Source: Pararhodonellum marinum (lineage in GTDB: Bacteria; Bacteroidota; Bacteroidia; Cytophagales; Cyclobacteriaceae). From it: a DNA stretch of 64,000 nucleotides. A program made the translations under genes and the position numbers. The DNA lies in assembly GCF_015354735.1 (NCBI RefSeq), contig NZ_JACEFJ010000001.1:496001-560000 (forward strand). The letters are read 5' to 3'. The notes beneath the pieces are model-generated. The model made no database searches. It was not told where the DNA came from and worked only from the letters and a program-made list of their open reading frames with translations. Positions 1 through 9,186 of this stretch are shown here, piece after piece (position 1 is the stretch's first letter; every line of letters begins with the position of its first letter).

Positions 1-753
1 TTTGGAGAAAGTCCGGGCCACAATGACATCATGCCCCTTGGCAACCAAATCCACCATGGACTGTTCCATGGGATTGTCCATAAATTCCAGGTAGGCCTCA
101 TCCACAAAAACAGGTGATTTTTGGGAGGCGCTTTTACAAAAACTCCTTAAGGCCACCGCATCTGTGACCGAACCCATGGGGTTGTTGGGGTTGCAGACAT
201 AAATCAACCTCGTGTCTGAGGTGATGGCGGCTTTCATCCCCTGCAGGTCATGGCTGTGGTCTTCCAACAAAGGAACTGCCTGCCAGGTAGCCCCCACGGC
301 CTGCGCAGTATTGACAAGGGACATGTAGGAAGGATCGGCGGAGATCACCTGTCCACCCTTTCTGCAGAGGGCGATGGCTGTTTTTTCCAGCAGATCTGTG
401 GAACCTGGTCCCAGCATGATGCAATCTTTGCTTACGCCTTCCTTCTCTGCGATCAGGTCAATCAGATAGGCCGCATCCCCATGCCCATACCGGTTGCCTT
501 CAGCCACAGCAGCTGCGATGGCTTTTTGGGCTTTTTCGGAGGGACCAAATGGATTTTCATTGGCCAAAAGCCTTGCCCGCATGGGTACTTTGTTGAAGTG
601 CCCTGGATTAAGTTCCACCAAGCGGCTTTGGCTGCTTATTTTGGACAGGGCGGCCGTTTCCATGGAATCCGCAAAGCCTTTGGTCAACAAAGACAGTCCT
701 CCCATCCCCAACAGGCTGGACTTGATCCATTTTCTTCTATTCAGATTTTTCAT
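1..753 (-). CDS. Aminotransferase class I/II, HisC-like, Tat-exported (partial)
   Basis: PLP-dependent aminotransferase of fold type I, similar to histidinol-phosphate aminotransferases. The gene starts with ATG at 753 and runs off the left edge, so only the first 251 residues are seen. The N-terminus (MKNLNRRKWIKSSLLG) is a twin-arginine-type signal: RRKW, then a hydrophobic stretch, then KAFA. Later come LANENPFGPS, YGHGDA, the cofactor-binding CNPNNPMG and VDEAYLEF. The last visible residues are ARTFSK, and that lysine fits the PLP Schiff-base position. Bacteroidota have exported HisC-like enzymes with such leaders; the substrate cannot be read from sequence. The C-terminal domain lies outside the window. 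Confidence 0.85.
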   Translation of the reverse strand, partial: MKNLNRRKWIKSSLLGMGGLSLLTKGFADSMETAALSKISSQSRLVELNPGHFNKVPMRARLLANENPFGPSEKAQKAIAAAVAEGNRYGHGDAAYLIDLIAEKEGVSKDCIMLGPGSTDLLEKTAIALCRKGGQVISADPSYMSLVNTAQAVGATWQAVPLLEDHSHDLQGMKAAITSDTRLIYVCNPNNPMGSVTDAVALRSFCKSASQKSPVFVDEAYLEFMDNPMEQSMVDLVAKGHDVIVARTFSK

Positions 754-990
754 GATCGTATATCAGATTTCCTATGCATTAAATTTAAACCATTTTTATT
801 GAAAAAAGTGTAAAAATTTATATAGTTGGTTAAAAAATAGATCAATGATTGATTAAAATGTATAAGTTGGCTGATAATAGGTTTGAATTTTTTGTAGAAG
901 ACGGAAGTTAGGAGGGGAAGTCGGGAGATGGAAGATGCCCTTTTTATAGTCACTCTGAGGGGAGCGAAGCGTCTTCGTTGTTCCGGAGAG

Positions 991-1790
991 ATGCCCAAAT
1001 ATCCCTTTTATGGTAATAAAAATTAAAACCATATAAGGGATTTAAGAATATTTAAGTTAGATTTTTGAGGCATTTCTGAGGATCTTTTTTGGCGAAAGCT
1101 GGAAGATTTGGATTTACGATTTATGGGTTGGGAATGTTGAATGATGAATTTTTGAATAAGTTCGAAATACAAAAACTACTATGCCCTTATATCCCTTATA
1201 TGGTGAAAAATATAAAACCATATAAGGGATTTAAGGATCTATAAGTTAGATTTTTGAGGCATTTCTGCGGATCTGTTTTGGCGAAAGCTGAAAGATTTGG
1301 GATTTACGATTTACGGGTTGGGAATGTTGAATGATGAATTTTTGAATAAGTTCGAAATACAAAAACTCCTATGCCCTTATATCCCTTATATGGTGAAAAA
1401 TATAAAACCATATAAGGGATTTAAGGATCTATAAGTTAGATTTTTGAGGCATTTCTACGGATCTTTTTTGGCTAAAGCTGAAAGATTTGGGATTTACGGT
1501 TTACGGGTTGGGAATGTTGAATGATGAATTTTTGAATAAGTTCGAAAGACTAAAACTCCTATGCCCTTATATTCTTTATATGGTGAAAAATATAAAACCA
1601 TATAAGGGATTTAAGAATATATAAGTTAGATTTTTGAGACATTTCTGCGGATCTTTTTTGGCGAAAGCTGAAAGATTTGGGATTTACGATTTACGGGTTG
1701 GGAATGTTGAATGATGAATTTTTGAATAAGTTCGAAATACAAAAACTACTATGCCCTTATATTCTTTATATGGTTTAAAAAAAATCGAAA
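991..1790. repeat. 190-bp tandem repeat array (4.2 copies) with hairpins
   Basis: Four direct repeats of exactly 190 bp begin at 991, 1181, 1371 and 1561 (each from 'atgccc'), with a partial fifth at 1751. Each unit contains an inverted repeat. In the units at 1181 and 1371 the arms are perfect, 14 nt each (ATCCCTTATATGGT and its complement), around a 12-nt A-rich loop, for example 1191-1230. The other units carry one or two arm mismatches. Each unit ends with 'gatttacg...gggttgggaatgttgaatgatgaat', a motif seen again at 10.9-12.1 kb. The flank 754-990 has no convincing gene; 951-985 has a short motif (gtcactctgagg..gagcgaag) related to the repeats near 11.17 and 11.75 kb. The array lies 3' of the DUF5686 gene and 5' of the aminotransferase. 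Confidence 0.93.
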
Positions 1791-1791
1791 C

Positions 1792-4230
1792 CTAAAAACT
1801 AACCGAACTGGACAAGGTGATAGAAAAATTATCCTGATTCCTGGGGTGGGCATAAGGGCCATAACGATAATACAATCCAATCCCCCATCCCTGCCGCTGA
1901 AATCCGGACCTAAACTTAAGCAGATTGGTGAGTTCCACCCCCGTTTCCCAAAAACCCCTTTCCATCGTATTAAAACTCACAAAATCATACCGCTCGGGTT
2001 CGGAGAGGCTGCCTATGGCGAAGCTTTGGACAAACTTCAATTGGGGGCTTAAGATGGCCACTTTTCCCAAATTGGCATTGAACAGCGGACCGGTGAGGTG
2101 CGCGTAGCTAAGGAAGGCACTTCGGTCTGATAGAAATTCATAGATGTTCATGGTCTGCAAAAATCCGGGAAAGCTAAAGCCAAAGTCAAAGGGATTGTTT
2201 CCGATCAGGTTGATGCCATAGCCTGTGTTGAGGTAGGATAGGGGCAGGTTGTTTCCCCAGATGCCGTGCAGGGCCATGGTAAACTGATTGGACGAATTGC
2301 CTTTGTGCCAAAGGTGGTGAAATTTGAATTCAGAGTTCAGATAATCCATTTCCCCTCCCAAGAAATCCGGAATGGCCCTGGAAACCCTCAGGCCCACGAC
2401 GGGATAGCTGCTCGACCAGCTGATCACTCCTTTGCCGATTCGGGAAAGGTTTTCATTGCCTGCCCATCGGAAATGCAATCCGACTTCGGAGGACACAAAG
2501 CCAAGCGGAAAGTCATCCGTAGGCACTTCTTGGGCAAAGTTCAGGATGGTGTTTCGATTTTCTCGGGAGCTGAAAACCGCCAGTTGAGCCCCCAAAAACG
2601 GGCGGTGGGCAATTTCTACGGCCATCCTTTGCACACTGTCCATCCGGTTGGCCAGAAACCTCCTGAAACCTTCCCCCACGGTACTGAAGGATTGGGGCAG
2701 CCTCAGCTGGGTGGTTCCGGGTTCTGAAAGGTCCTGACTGTACTGAAACCTTAGTTCGGTATCGTACTTTTTTTCCAGATGCAAAGCCAGTTGCCCGCCG
2801 TACTTCCAGGCATTGTCCCCAAAACCATAGCGAAAATAGCCATCCAGGGTAAAGAATTCCGAGACCTTTTCGTTGGTCGAAAGGCCGAGCCCCAGAGCAA
2901 ACCTTTCGTAGCGGTTGAACCGAAGCAGCCGGTTGGGGAGCAAGTCTACGGGTCCGATGGCAAACCTGCCCATCACCATTTGACCGACCAATCTCGTGGC
3001 CCACTTCAGCCTTCTTTTGTCTTTTTCGTCCATTTCATCAAACCTTTCATAAGTTCGATATTCCCTGAAGGTGAGGGAATCCAGCCTTAACTTTTCCCAA
3101 TCCACATCCTTGTGCTTGATATCAAACGAAATGTTGATGGGGCTTAACTTGTCCTTGTTTTCCAGGTTGTTTATCTGCACCTGAGACAGGAAAGTCTGGT
3201 TTTTGATCAGCATAAGAAACCCTTCCACATCGTTTTCCGTGCTGAGGATGCTGGTGTAGAGTTGGGATGGAAACCAGTGTATTCCGTTCCATTCGTTTTT
3301 TTGCTGCAATTCAAACCGTAGGGAAGAAGTCTTGTCCGCACCCCTTAGCGTCATGTTTTCGATGGCATATTGTTGGTTTGAAATGTAGATCAAGCCTTCC
3401 AGCAACTGATGGACCTTACCCGGTTTAGGGAGATATTGGATGATGTAGGTGGTATGGGTGTCATTGACGATGCTGTCTTCCAGGTAGTAATCATATTTCC
3501 GAAGCCCATCGTTGGATAAGGGGTTGACAAAGGGGACTTCCAAAATGGACAGGTGGGGCGTGTAAAAGGAAAAGGGCTGAAAGCCGCTGGAAGCCAAGGC
3601 CACCATGGGGTTTTCAATGCCCGATATTTTGGAAGCTTTGATGGATTCGTTTCTCCTTCCGGGCCTTTTGTAGCGGACTTCAGAGTGACTCTCGGCGATA
3701 AAAATATGTCCCCCTTCCAGAAAATGGAAGGTGGTGTCCTCATAATCCCGGTTTTCATTCACCCCATCCAGGGTCATGACCGTTTTGTTGTAGGTTTGGT
3801 ATTGATAGGAGGACAACTGATCGGGGTCATTTTTCTCTTTGTTGGCAATGGTTTTTTTGATGATTGGGATGGCCGGATTTTCCCCGGGCAGCACAGTGAC
3901 CTCCCCCAGATTGACCAAGGTGGCCTCCAAGTAGATGTCCTGCCGATTTTGAAGCTGTTTAATCTCAAAAACCCTTTTTTCAAAACTCACATGAGAGACG
4001 ATGATGCGCTCATCCCCTTCTTTCAGGGCAAGTCTGTACCAGCCCCGGATATCCGACACCGTGCCCCTTGTGGGATTTTGGCCGATGACCTGAAGGTTGA
4101 CAAAAGGGATGGGCTGTTCCGTTTTTTCATCGTAGACATGGCCCTCTAGGACCTGCCCCTGCGCGGGAAGACTACCAGCAACGATCAAAATAAATGCACT
4201 CCATGATAAAAGAAATAGCCGCAGTGACAT
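1792..4230 (-). CDS. DUF5686 outer-membrane protein with carboxypeptidase-regulatory domain
   Basis: An 812-residue exported protein. A signal peptide (about 1-25) is followed by a carboxypeptidase-regulatory-like beta-sandwich (about 27-105: VLEGHVYDEKTEQPIPFVNLQV, with TRGTVSDIRGWYRL), then the long DUF5686 region with many beta-strands and a C-terminal strand ending in SSVSF, as in outer-membrane barrels. This architecture is typical of Bacteroidota. Members are thought to sit in the outer membrane, but the biochemical role is unknown. It is monocistronic as far as can be seen: a 156-bp gap separates it from the upstream gene and the 190-bp repeats lie just past its stop. Start is ATG at 4230, directly before the signal peptide. 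Confidence 0.88.
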   Translation of the reverse strand: MSLRLFLLSWSAFILIVAGSLPAQGQVLEGHVYDEKTEQPIPFVNLQVIGQNPTRGTVSDIRGWYRLALKEGDERIIVSHVSFEKRVFEIKQLQNRQDIYLEATLVNLGEVTVLPGENPAIPIIKKTIANKEKNDPDQLSSYQYQTYNKTVMTLDGVNENRDYEDTTFHFLEGGHIFIAESHSEVRYKRPGRRNESIKASKISGIENPMVALASSGFQPFSFYTPHLSILEVPFVNPLSNDGLRKYDYYLEDSIVNDTHTTYIIQYLPKPGKVHQLLEGLIYISNQQYAIENMTLRGADKTSSLRFELQQKNEWNGIHWFPSQLYTSILSTENDVEGFLMLIKNQTFLSQVQINNLENKDKLSPINISFDIKHKDVDWEKLRLDSLTFREYRTYERFDEMDEKDKRRLKWATRLVGQMVMGRFAIGPVDLLPNRLLRFNRYERFALGLGLSTNEKVSEFFTLDGYFRYGFGDNAWKYGGQLALHLEKKYDTELRFQYSQDLSEPGTTQLRLPQSFSTVGEGFRRFLANRMDSVQRMAVEIAHRPFLGAQLAVFSSRENRNTILNFAQEVPTDDFPLGFVSSEVGLHFRWAGNENLSRIGKGVISWSSSYPVVGLRVSRAIPDFLGGEMDYLNSEFKFHHLWHKGNSSNQFTMALHGIWGNNLPLSYLNTGYGINLIGNNPFDFGFSFPGFLQTMNIYEFLSDRSAFLSYAHLTGPLFNANLGKVAILSPQLKFVQSFAIGSLSEPERYDFVSFNTMERGFWETGVELTNLLKFRSGFQRQGWGIGLYYRYGPYAHPRNQDNFSITLSSSVSF

Positions 4231-4386
4231 GGTATTAAAATTAATTGGGCTTGACGTTAATACCTATACCAATGTTGGGAGCTGAAGGTTTCAGATAATA
4301 CAGGAATGAAGCATTAACCTGATCAGTGAGAAAAAAATCCTACCCATCAGCCAACACAAAAATGATTTAAGGCAAGCAATTTAAGG

Positions 4387-5154
4387 TTAAGACGTGGCCA
4401 GATTGGAAAAACCAGACCTGATTTTTGACAGGGCATCAAAGCTGTCGTCAATGTTGACCACCCCTTTTCCCAATTCGTACCAAAGGCCGTCACCGGTATC
4501 GATAAAATCACCTCGTTTGGTAGGTGTTTTTTCTGAGGCCTGATCATAGTCATAATCCGGCAGATAAACGAAGCTAAGCAGTTCTTTGGCTTCCTCCCAA
4601 TCCACGATTTTTAGTTTGCCGTTGACCTGCAGTTCGGCTTTTCTCAGGGAGAATTTCATGGTCAATTCGTACAGATCCTGAGCCTCTGAGCTATTTTGAC
4701 TGAATTTAACGCTCAAAGGGGCCTCTTTTTTGTTGATTTCAAAAATGGCCTGAATAAATTCCTGCGCCATGGTTTCCCATTCTTTCTGATTGGAAGGGAT
4801 GCTCCTTTCGATTTTGCCGTGGAGATCCTTGGCCAGGATCTTGATGCCGCCGTTCTCATCCAGGCTTTTTTTCAGGGTCCACTTGGAACGGGCATACAGG
4901 TCCTTCATGGGCTGTTCCCATACGTTGGGTAATTCACCGATAAAGGCATAATCGTCATCCATCGTAAATCCTTCTTCCAGGATTTCCTCCTCCTCAAGCT
5001 CCTCCCTTGAGGTATAATGCATATCAAACTGGGTATTGATGAAATTTCTGGAAAAATTCATCTTGATCTTGAACTGATGGCTGTAGGGTGGGGGAACGGT
5101 GCCAGAGTCAAACTCAATTTCCAATCGGGTGATGTCTTCGGTTTTCAGGTGCAT
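4387..5154 (-). CDS. Hypothetical protein, soluble, acidic
   Basis: A 255-residue protein without signal peptide or membrane segment. I do not recognise a family with certainty. It is acidic, with a run EELEEEEILEEGF near residue 50, and alternates predicted strands with helices. The end (YELGKGVVNIDDSFDALSKI) reads like a compact folded domain. Start is ATG at 5154. It lies 87 bp after the PAP2 gene on the same strand, so it could be the last gene of a tamL-hemF-PAP2 transcript, but nothing ties it to them functionally. Codon use and length support a real gene. Confidence 0.7.
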   Translation of the reverse strand: MHLKTEDITRLEIEFDSGTVPPPYSHQFKIKMNFSRNFINTQFDMHYTSREELEEEEILEEGFTMDDDYAFIGELPNVWEQPMKDLYARSKWTLKKSLDENGGIKILAKDLHGKIERSIPSNQKEWETMAQEFIQAIFEINKKEAPLSVKFSQNSSEAQDLYELTMKFSLRKAELQVNGKLKIVDWEEAKELLSFVYLPDYDYDQASEKTPTKRGDFIDTGDGLWYELGKGVVNIDDSFDALSKIRSGFSNLATS

Positions 5155-5241
5155 GCAAAGTCAGATTTAATCAAAAGAATTGTTACGAAATAAAATTAAA
5201 TGACCATCATCTACAAAAATATGCATTTATTTGGTATTTCA

Positions 5242-5826
5242 TCAATTTTTATTTTGGCTTCGGTACTTATAGAAAGCCGCCTGCGCCAGCTGTTGGAGCC
5301 AAAAGGCGAAAAACCCTGCCAAAATCCCCACGAGCGCACCGACGAAAACATCGGCGGGATAATGTACACCCAGGTAAATGCGGGTATAGGAGAAGAGGAG
5401 GGCCCAAAGAAATAGCCATTTTAGCTGCACATAAAACTGCCCGATGGCCAAAAAGACAAAAGTGGCCACACCAAAGGAATTGGCCGCATGGGAGGAGGCA
5501 AAACCGTACATTCCCCCACAGCGGCCATAATTATGAATCAGGTCCATCCACCGATCATCCTGACAGGGCCTCAGTCGGCCAAAAAAAGGTTTCATAAAGC
5601 TCGAAGTCCCCTGATCTGCGATCAAAACGGTCAAAGCCAGACCCAGAAGCAGCCAGATGCTTTGGAGGCCAAATTGCCGCACCATCAGGTAAGCCAAGAA
5701 GAGATACAGGGGAACCCAGGTGATGGTTTGGGTGGCCTGGAATACGATGGCATCCAAGCTTTCCGAATGGAAGCTGTTCAGCCACAAAAACAGGTCCTCA
5801 TCCCATGATTTTAAGGTTTCGATCAT
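5242..5826 (-). CDS. PAP2-family phosphatase (undecaprenyl-diphosphatase-like)
   Basis: A 194-residue integral membrane phosphatase with about five or six transmembrane helices. The three PAP2 signature blocks are present: KPFFGRLRP (K79-R86-P87), SSHAANSFG (H113) and TRIYLGVHYPADV (R149, H155, D159). Such enzymes dephosphorylate lipid pyrophosphates, typically undecaprenyl pyrophosphate for cell-wall carrier recycling, or phosphatidic acid; the sequence does not decide which. Its ATG is only 3 bp past the hemF stop, so the two are co-transcribed and probably translationally linked. Confidence 0.9.
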   Translation of the reverse strand: MIETLKSWDEDLFLWLNSFHSESLDAIVFQATQTITWVPLYLFLAYLMVRQFGLQSIWLLLGLALTVLIADQGTSSFMKPFFGRLRPCQDDRWMDLIHNYGRCGGMYGFASSHAANSFGVATFVFLAIGQFYVQLKWLFLWALLFSYTRIYLGVHYPADVFVGALVGILAGFFAFWLQQLAQAAFYKYRSQNKN

Positions 5827-5829
5827 AAG

Positions 5830-6720
5830 CTAGATCCAATTGATATCTTTTTTGAGATGCGCTAGGGTAAAGGCTTCAGCTGTTCCCGGCGCTGCCTCAT
5901 GCATGTACGTCCACTTAGCCAGTGGAGGCATGCTCATCAGGATGCTTTCCGTACGGCCATTGGTGTCTAGACCAAACTTGGTCCCCGCATCCCAGACCAG
6001 GTTGAATTCCACGTACCTACCCCTTCTAAGTTGCTGCCAGGCTTTTTCATTTTCTCCGTAAGGCAGGTCCTTGTTCTTTTGCATCAGGTGGGTATAGACT
6101 TTGGGAAAAAGGGTACCAATCGATTGGACAAATTCGAAAAGGCGCTCAAAAGGCATCTCGTCCGTGGCTACGAGCCGGTCAAAGAAAATACCTCCCACTC
6201 CCCGGGTTTCTTGGCGGTGGCGGATATAAAAATAATCATCCGCCCATTTTTTGAATTTAGGGTAAAAAGCCGGATCAAAGGCATCACAGGTGTTTTTGAC
6301 AGCTTGGTGAAAATGGGCCGCATCCTCCGCATCGATGTAGTGGGGCGTAAGGTCTATCCCCCCTCCAAACCAATAGGTTCCGTCACTCATTTCAAAATAG
6401 CGGATGTTCATGTGGATGATGGGCACCATGGGGCTTTCGGGATGGATGACTATGGACACGCCAGTGGCAAAGAAATCAGCCTTTTTCAATCCCAGTTTCT
6501 GCAGGATTTTTTCAGGAGTAGGCCCATGCACGGCCGAAAATGCCACACCTCCTTTTTCGATCACCTGACCATGGGTCAAGATCCGGGTTCTTCCTCCACC
6601 TCCTTCAGCCCTATCCCAGAGGTCTTCCTGAAAAACCCCCTTTCCATCCGCTTTTTCCAAGGCCTGGCAAATGTGGTCCTGTATGTTTTTGAAGGTTTCC
6701 GCGATCTGATTTTTGTCCAT
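5830..6720 (-). CDS. hemF: Oxygen-dependent coproporphyrinogen-III oxidase
   Basis: HemF, 296 residues, the normal length. It oxidatively decarboxylates coproporphyrinogen III to protoporphyrinogen IX in haem synthesis and needs O2. Hallmarks in order: PIIHMNIRYFE (substrate-binding region), WFGGGIDLTPHY, RGVGGIFFD, then GRYVEFNLVWDAGTKFGL and SMPPLAKW near the C-terminus. Start is ATG at 6720, 31 bp after the tamL stop. Use of the aerobic enzyme fits an aerobe or facultative aerobe, in keeping with KatG in this window. It lies between tamL and a PAP2 phosphatase on the same strand. Confidence 0.97.
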   Translation of the reverse strand: MDKNQIAETFKNIQDHICQALEKADGKGVFQEDLWDRAEGGGGRTRILTHGQVIEKGGVAFSAVHGPTPEKILQKLGLKKADFFATGVSIVIHPESPMVPIIHMNIRYFEMSDGTYWFGGGIDLTPHYIDAEDAAHFHQAVKNTCDAFDPAFYPKFKKWADDYFYIRHRQETRGVGGIFFDRLVATDEMPFERLFEFVQSIGTLFPKVYTHLMQKNKDLPYGENEKAWQQLRRGRYVEFNLVWDAGTKFGLDTNGRTESILMSMPPLAKWTYMHEAAPGTAEAFTLAHLKKDINWI

Positions 6721-6751
6721 GTTACAATAATTGTGATGATATCCTCTTTTA

Positions 6752-9169
6752 TTAAAACGGATAGCCTATACCCACATTAAAAACAGTCTGCCCGCGCTCT
6801 CCCAATGGTCTGTTGAAGGATAAGTTATCCAAAATCCACCGTTCTCCCTCAGGCCTCGCAGGGTCATAGGCTTTGATACCCATGTCCAGCCTGATGACCA
6901 GAAATTCAAAATCCATCCTGACCCCCACACCGGTACCCACGGCAATTTCTTTGTAGAATCGGTCTACCCTGAACTCCCCGCCTTCTCTGGAAGTTCCACC
7001 CGGAAAGGTCCAAATGTTACCGGCATCCACAAAAACAGCCCCATCAAAATAGCCGAAGAGTTTTTGTCTGTATTCAAACATGGCCTCCAAAAGGATATCT
7101 CCCGGCTGCTCAAATCTATAATCAAAGGTGCCGTCTTCCCGGACTGCCGGCGTAAAAGAACCCGGACCCAGTCGCCTGGGCAACCAAGCCCTGATACTTG
7201 TACTACCTCCGGCAAAGAAGTATTTTTCATAGGGTAAAATCCCGTTGCTTACCCCGTAAGGCCTGGCCACGCCGAAGTTGAGTCGGTGTGCGAAGGTGTT
7301 TTTCTTGCCTAAGGGAATGTACCGTCGGTAATCCGCCTGCATTTTCACAAACTGAAAGTAAGCCAAACTCCTCTGTTCTATAAATTCAGTGGACAACAGA
7401 CCCAAGGTAGTTCCCCCGCTTTCCAGAAACAAACGAAGCAGGGAAGCCCTGTTTTTCTGGAACATGCCATATTGGTTGAAATTGATGATCACTTGTCCCG
7501 ATATGCTGCTCACATAGGAAGGCAGGAAAGAATTGATCAGGTTGTTGCCCTGTGCCTGCAGTGCCGTGAGCAGATCCTCAAAGGCAGGATCCAAATTGGA
7601 ACGGATAAAATTGGCATCCAGCAGGTTAAAGGTATACTGTTGTCTGAGGTTTCGCGTGTTCCAGTTATAAGAGATCAGGCTATTGACACTTTCACGGATG
7701 TATTCAGGCCGGTTGATGTAATTGTAACCGACCAGGGTTCTGGTCCGTGGGTTGTACCGGCCAAAGCGCTTCAGGGAACCACTGGAAAAGGGAATCAGAA
7801 ACTGGGGAAAAATCACTGATCCAGACAGGCTGAGCTCCCGGCTACGAAATACGCCTCCTTCGGATGTGGCCGAAACCACCCCTTCCAATCCAGCTCTAAA
7901 ATTCAATTCAAAGATCTCCGCCCCTCTGAACAGGTTTCTGTTTTTCAGCGAGTGACTGAAAAACGGTCCCGGCAGCTGTTCGGTAATACTTGCTCCCAGC
8001 AGGTTGGTGATCTGATACTTTTGGTTGGGTTGGGTAAATATCCTGGTTTTGATGGTATTGCCTAAGGTATCAAAGGTAATGTTTACAAATCTGAAAAGGT
8101 CCAGATTGGCCAGCTGCCTTTGGGTTTCCAAAATATTGGTTTTGTTATAGAGGTCTCCAGGTTGGAGAAAAATCCTGGAATTGATGATTCTTTCTGAATA
8201 TACATCTCTGTAAAAAATAAAGTTTTTTTCATCGAAATAGGCCCCCACCTCCTCGTCCTCAATGACTGAACTGGGGGAGTTGATCGTAAAAAAAATAGAA
8301 TCCAGACGGTAAGTTTGGTGGTCATCTCCTTGGCTAGGCCTGTTGATGATCTGCTCGATCTCAAGTCTTCTGGTCACAGTGTCCTTGTAGACATTGTACT
8401 CGATATAGGATTTGGAAAAGGTGTAGAAGCCATTTTCCTTTAAAAGGTCTTCGATTCGCTGCCGTTCCTTAGTGAGTTCAGCCTGAATGTACCGATTCCC
8501 TTTTTTGATCAGGCTGTTGTTATTATGCGCTTCCAGTATCCGGTAAATTTCCTGATTCTCTGAGCGGGTGTACATGGAGTCGATCAGGTAGGGTTCATTC
8601 TCTTTGATCACATAAGTGATGGAGGCTTTTTGGTTACGCCTTTCCACTTCCGTTTCCACAAATGCGTCAAAATATCCCTGGTTTCTAAGGTAGAATTCTA
8701 TTTGGTTTTCGGACTCTATTGTTTTTAGGCTGTCATAAATCACCTTGGGATTACCGGTTCTCATCGCCCAGTTGCCATATTCCAGTTTTTTGTTCAGGTC
8801 CTCGATTTTGGATTCTACTTTGGTGATTCGTCTTCTGAGCTTTTTGCTGTTGGGGCTTTGGTCTATGCTTTGTCCGAGCCCATCTTTTTCCGACTTGTAT
8901 TCCTCCAGCCTTTTGGCCAGTTTGAGGCTGTCATATACACTTTCCCCGATATTGTAAATGAAGGTACCAATGGAAAAATTGATGACGGGGATTCTGGTGT
9001 TCGGTTTTTGGATAATCAGGTTTCGGACGCCTTCCCGATTGCTTTTTTCCACCCCTTCCATGTTGACATCGTACACCAGATATTGATCCTCATTAAGTCC
9101 CTTGGTCAAAGAACAGCCAGTCATGAAAAGCAGGAAAATAAGAAAGTTTATATATTTGGCTTTATTCAC
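6752..9169 (-). CDS. tamL: TamL-type BamA/TamA-superfamily outer-membrane lipoprotein
   Basis: About 805 residues. A lipoprotein signal (NKAKYINFLIFLLFMTGC, lipobox Cys at about 19) is followed by POTRA-like repeats with a coiled stretch near 75-110, and a C-terminal Omp85 barrel (LRAWLPRRLGPGS-type motif, terminal VFNVGIGYPF). TamL is the Bacteroidota lipidated form of TamA, which works with TamB in envelope assembly. I place the start at GTG 9169 rather than TTG 9187: it gives a canonical lipoprotein leader and has AGG 7 nt upstream. Only 17 bp then separate it from the divergent methyltransferase start, so at least one promoter must lie inside the neighbouring gene. Confidence 0.9.
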   Translation of the reverse strand: MNKAKYINFLIFLLFMTGCSLTKGLNEDQYLVYDVNMEGVEKSNREGVRNLIIQKPNTRIPVINFSIGTFIYNIGESVYDSLKLAKRLEEYKSEKDGLGQSIDQSPNSKKLRRRITKVESKIEDLNKKLEYGNWAMRTGNPKVIYDSLKTIESENQIEFYLRNQGYFDAFVETEVERRNQKASITYVIKENEPYLIDSMYTRSENQEIYRILEAHNNNSLIKKGNRYIQAELTKERQRIEDLLKENGFYTFSKSYIEYNVYKDTVTRRLEIEQIINRPSQGDDHQTYRLDSIFFTINSPSSVIEDEEVGAYFDEKNFIFYRDVYSERIINSRIFLQPGDLYNKTNILETQRQLANLDLFRFVNITFDTLGNTIKTRIFTQPNQKYQITNLLGASITEQLPGPFFSHSLKNRNLFRGAEIFELNFRAGLEGVVSATSEGGVFRSRELSLSGSVIFPQFLIPFSSGSLKRFGRYNPRTRTLVGYNYINRPEYIRESVNSLISYNWNTRNLRQQYTFNLLDANFIRSNLDPAFEDLLTALQAQGNNLINSFLPSYVSSISGQVIINFNQYGMFQKNRASLLRLFLESGGTTLGLLSTEFIEQRSLAYFQFVKMQADYRRYIPLGKKNTFAHRLNFGVARPYGVSNGILPYEKYFFAGGSTSIRAWLPRRLGPGSFTPAVREDGTFDYRFEQPGDILLEAMFEYRQKLFGYFDGAVFVDAGNIWTFPGGTSREGGEFRVDRFYKEIAVGTGVGVRMDFEFLVIRLDMGIKAYDPARPEGERWILDNLSFNRPLGERGQTVFNVGIGYPF

Positions 9170-9186
9170 TGTCAAACCTAAAATCA

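Noticed and set aside
250-813. Plus-strand open frames opposite the aminotransferase
   Set aside because: They run antisense to a protein with clear aminotransferase motifs; the composition (Cys/His/Gly-rich) is that of a shadow frame.
750-998. Minus-strand 82-codon frame before the aminotransferase
   Set aside because: It overlaps the aminotransferase start and encodes low-complexity sequence from AT-rich and repeat DNA; no motif.
991-1790. CRISPR array
   Set aside because: The whole 190-bp unit is repeated with no unique spacers, and no cas genes are in the window.
2513-3004. 163-codon minus-strand frame within the DUF5686 gene
   Set aside because: Out of frame with the DUF5686 protein, which fully explains the region.
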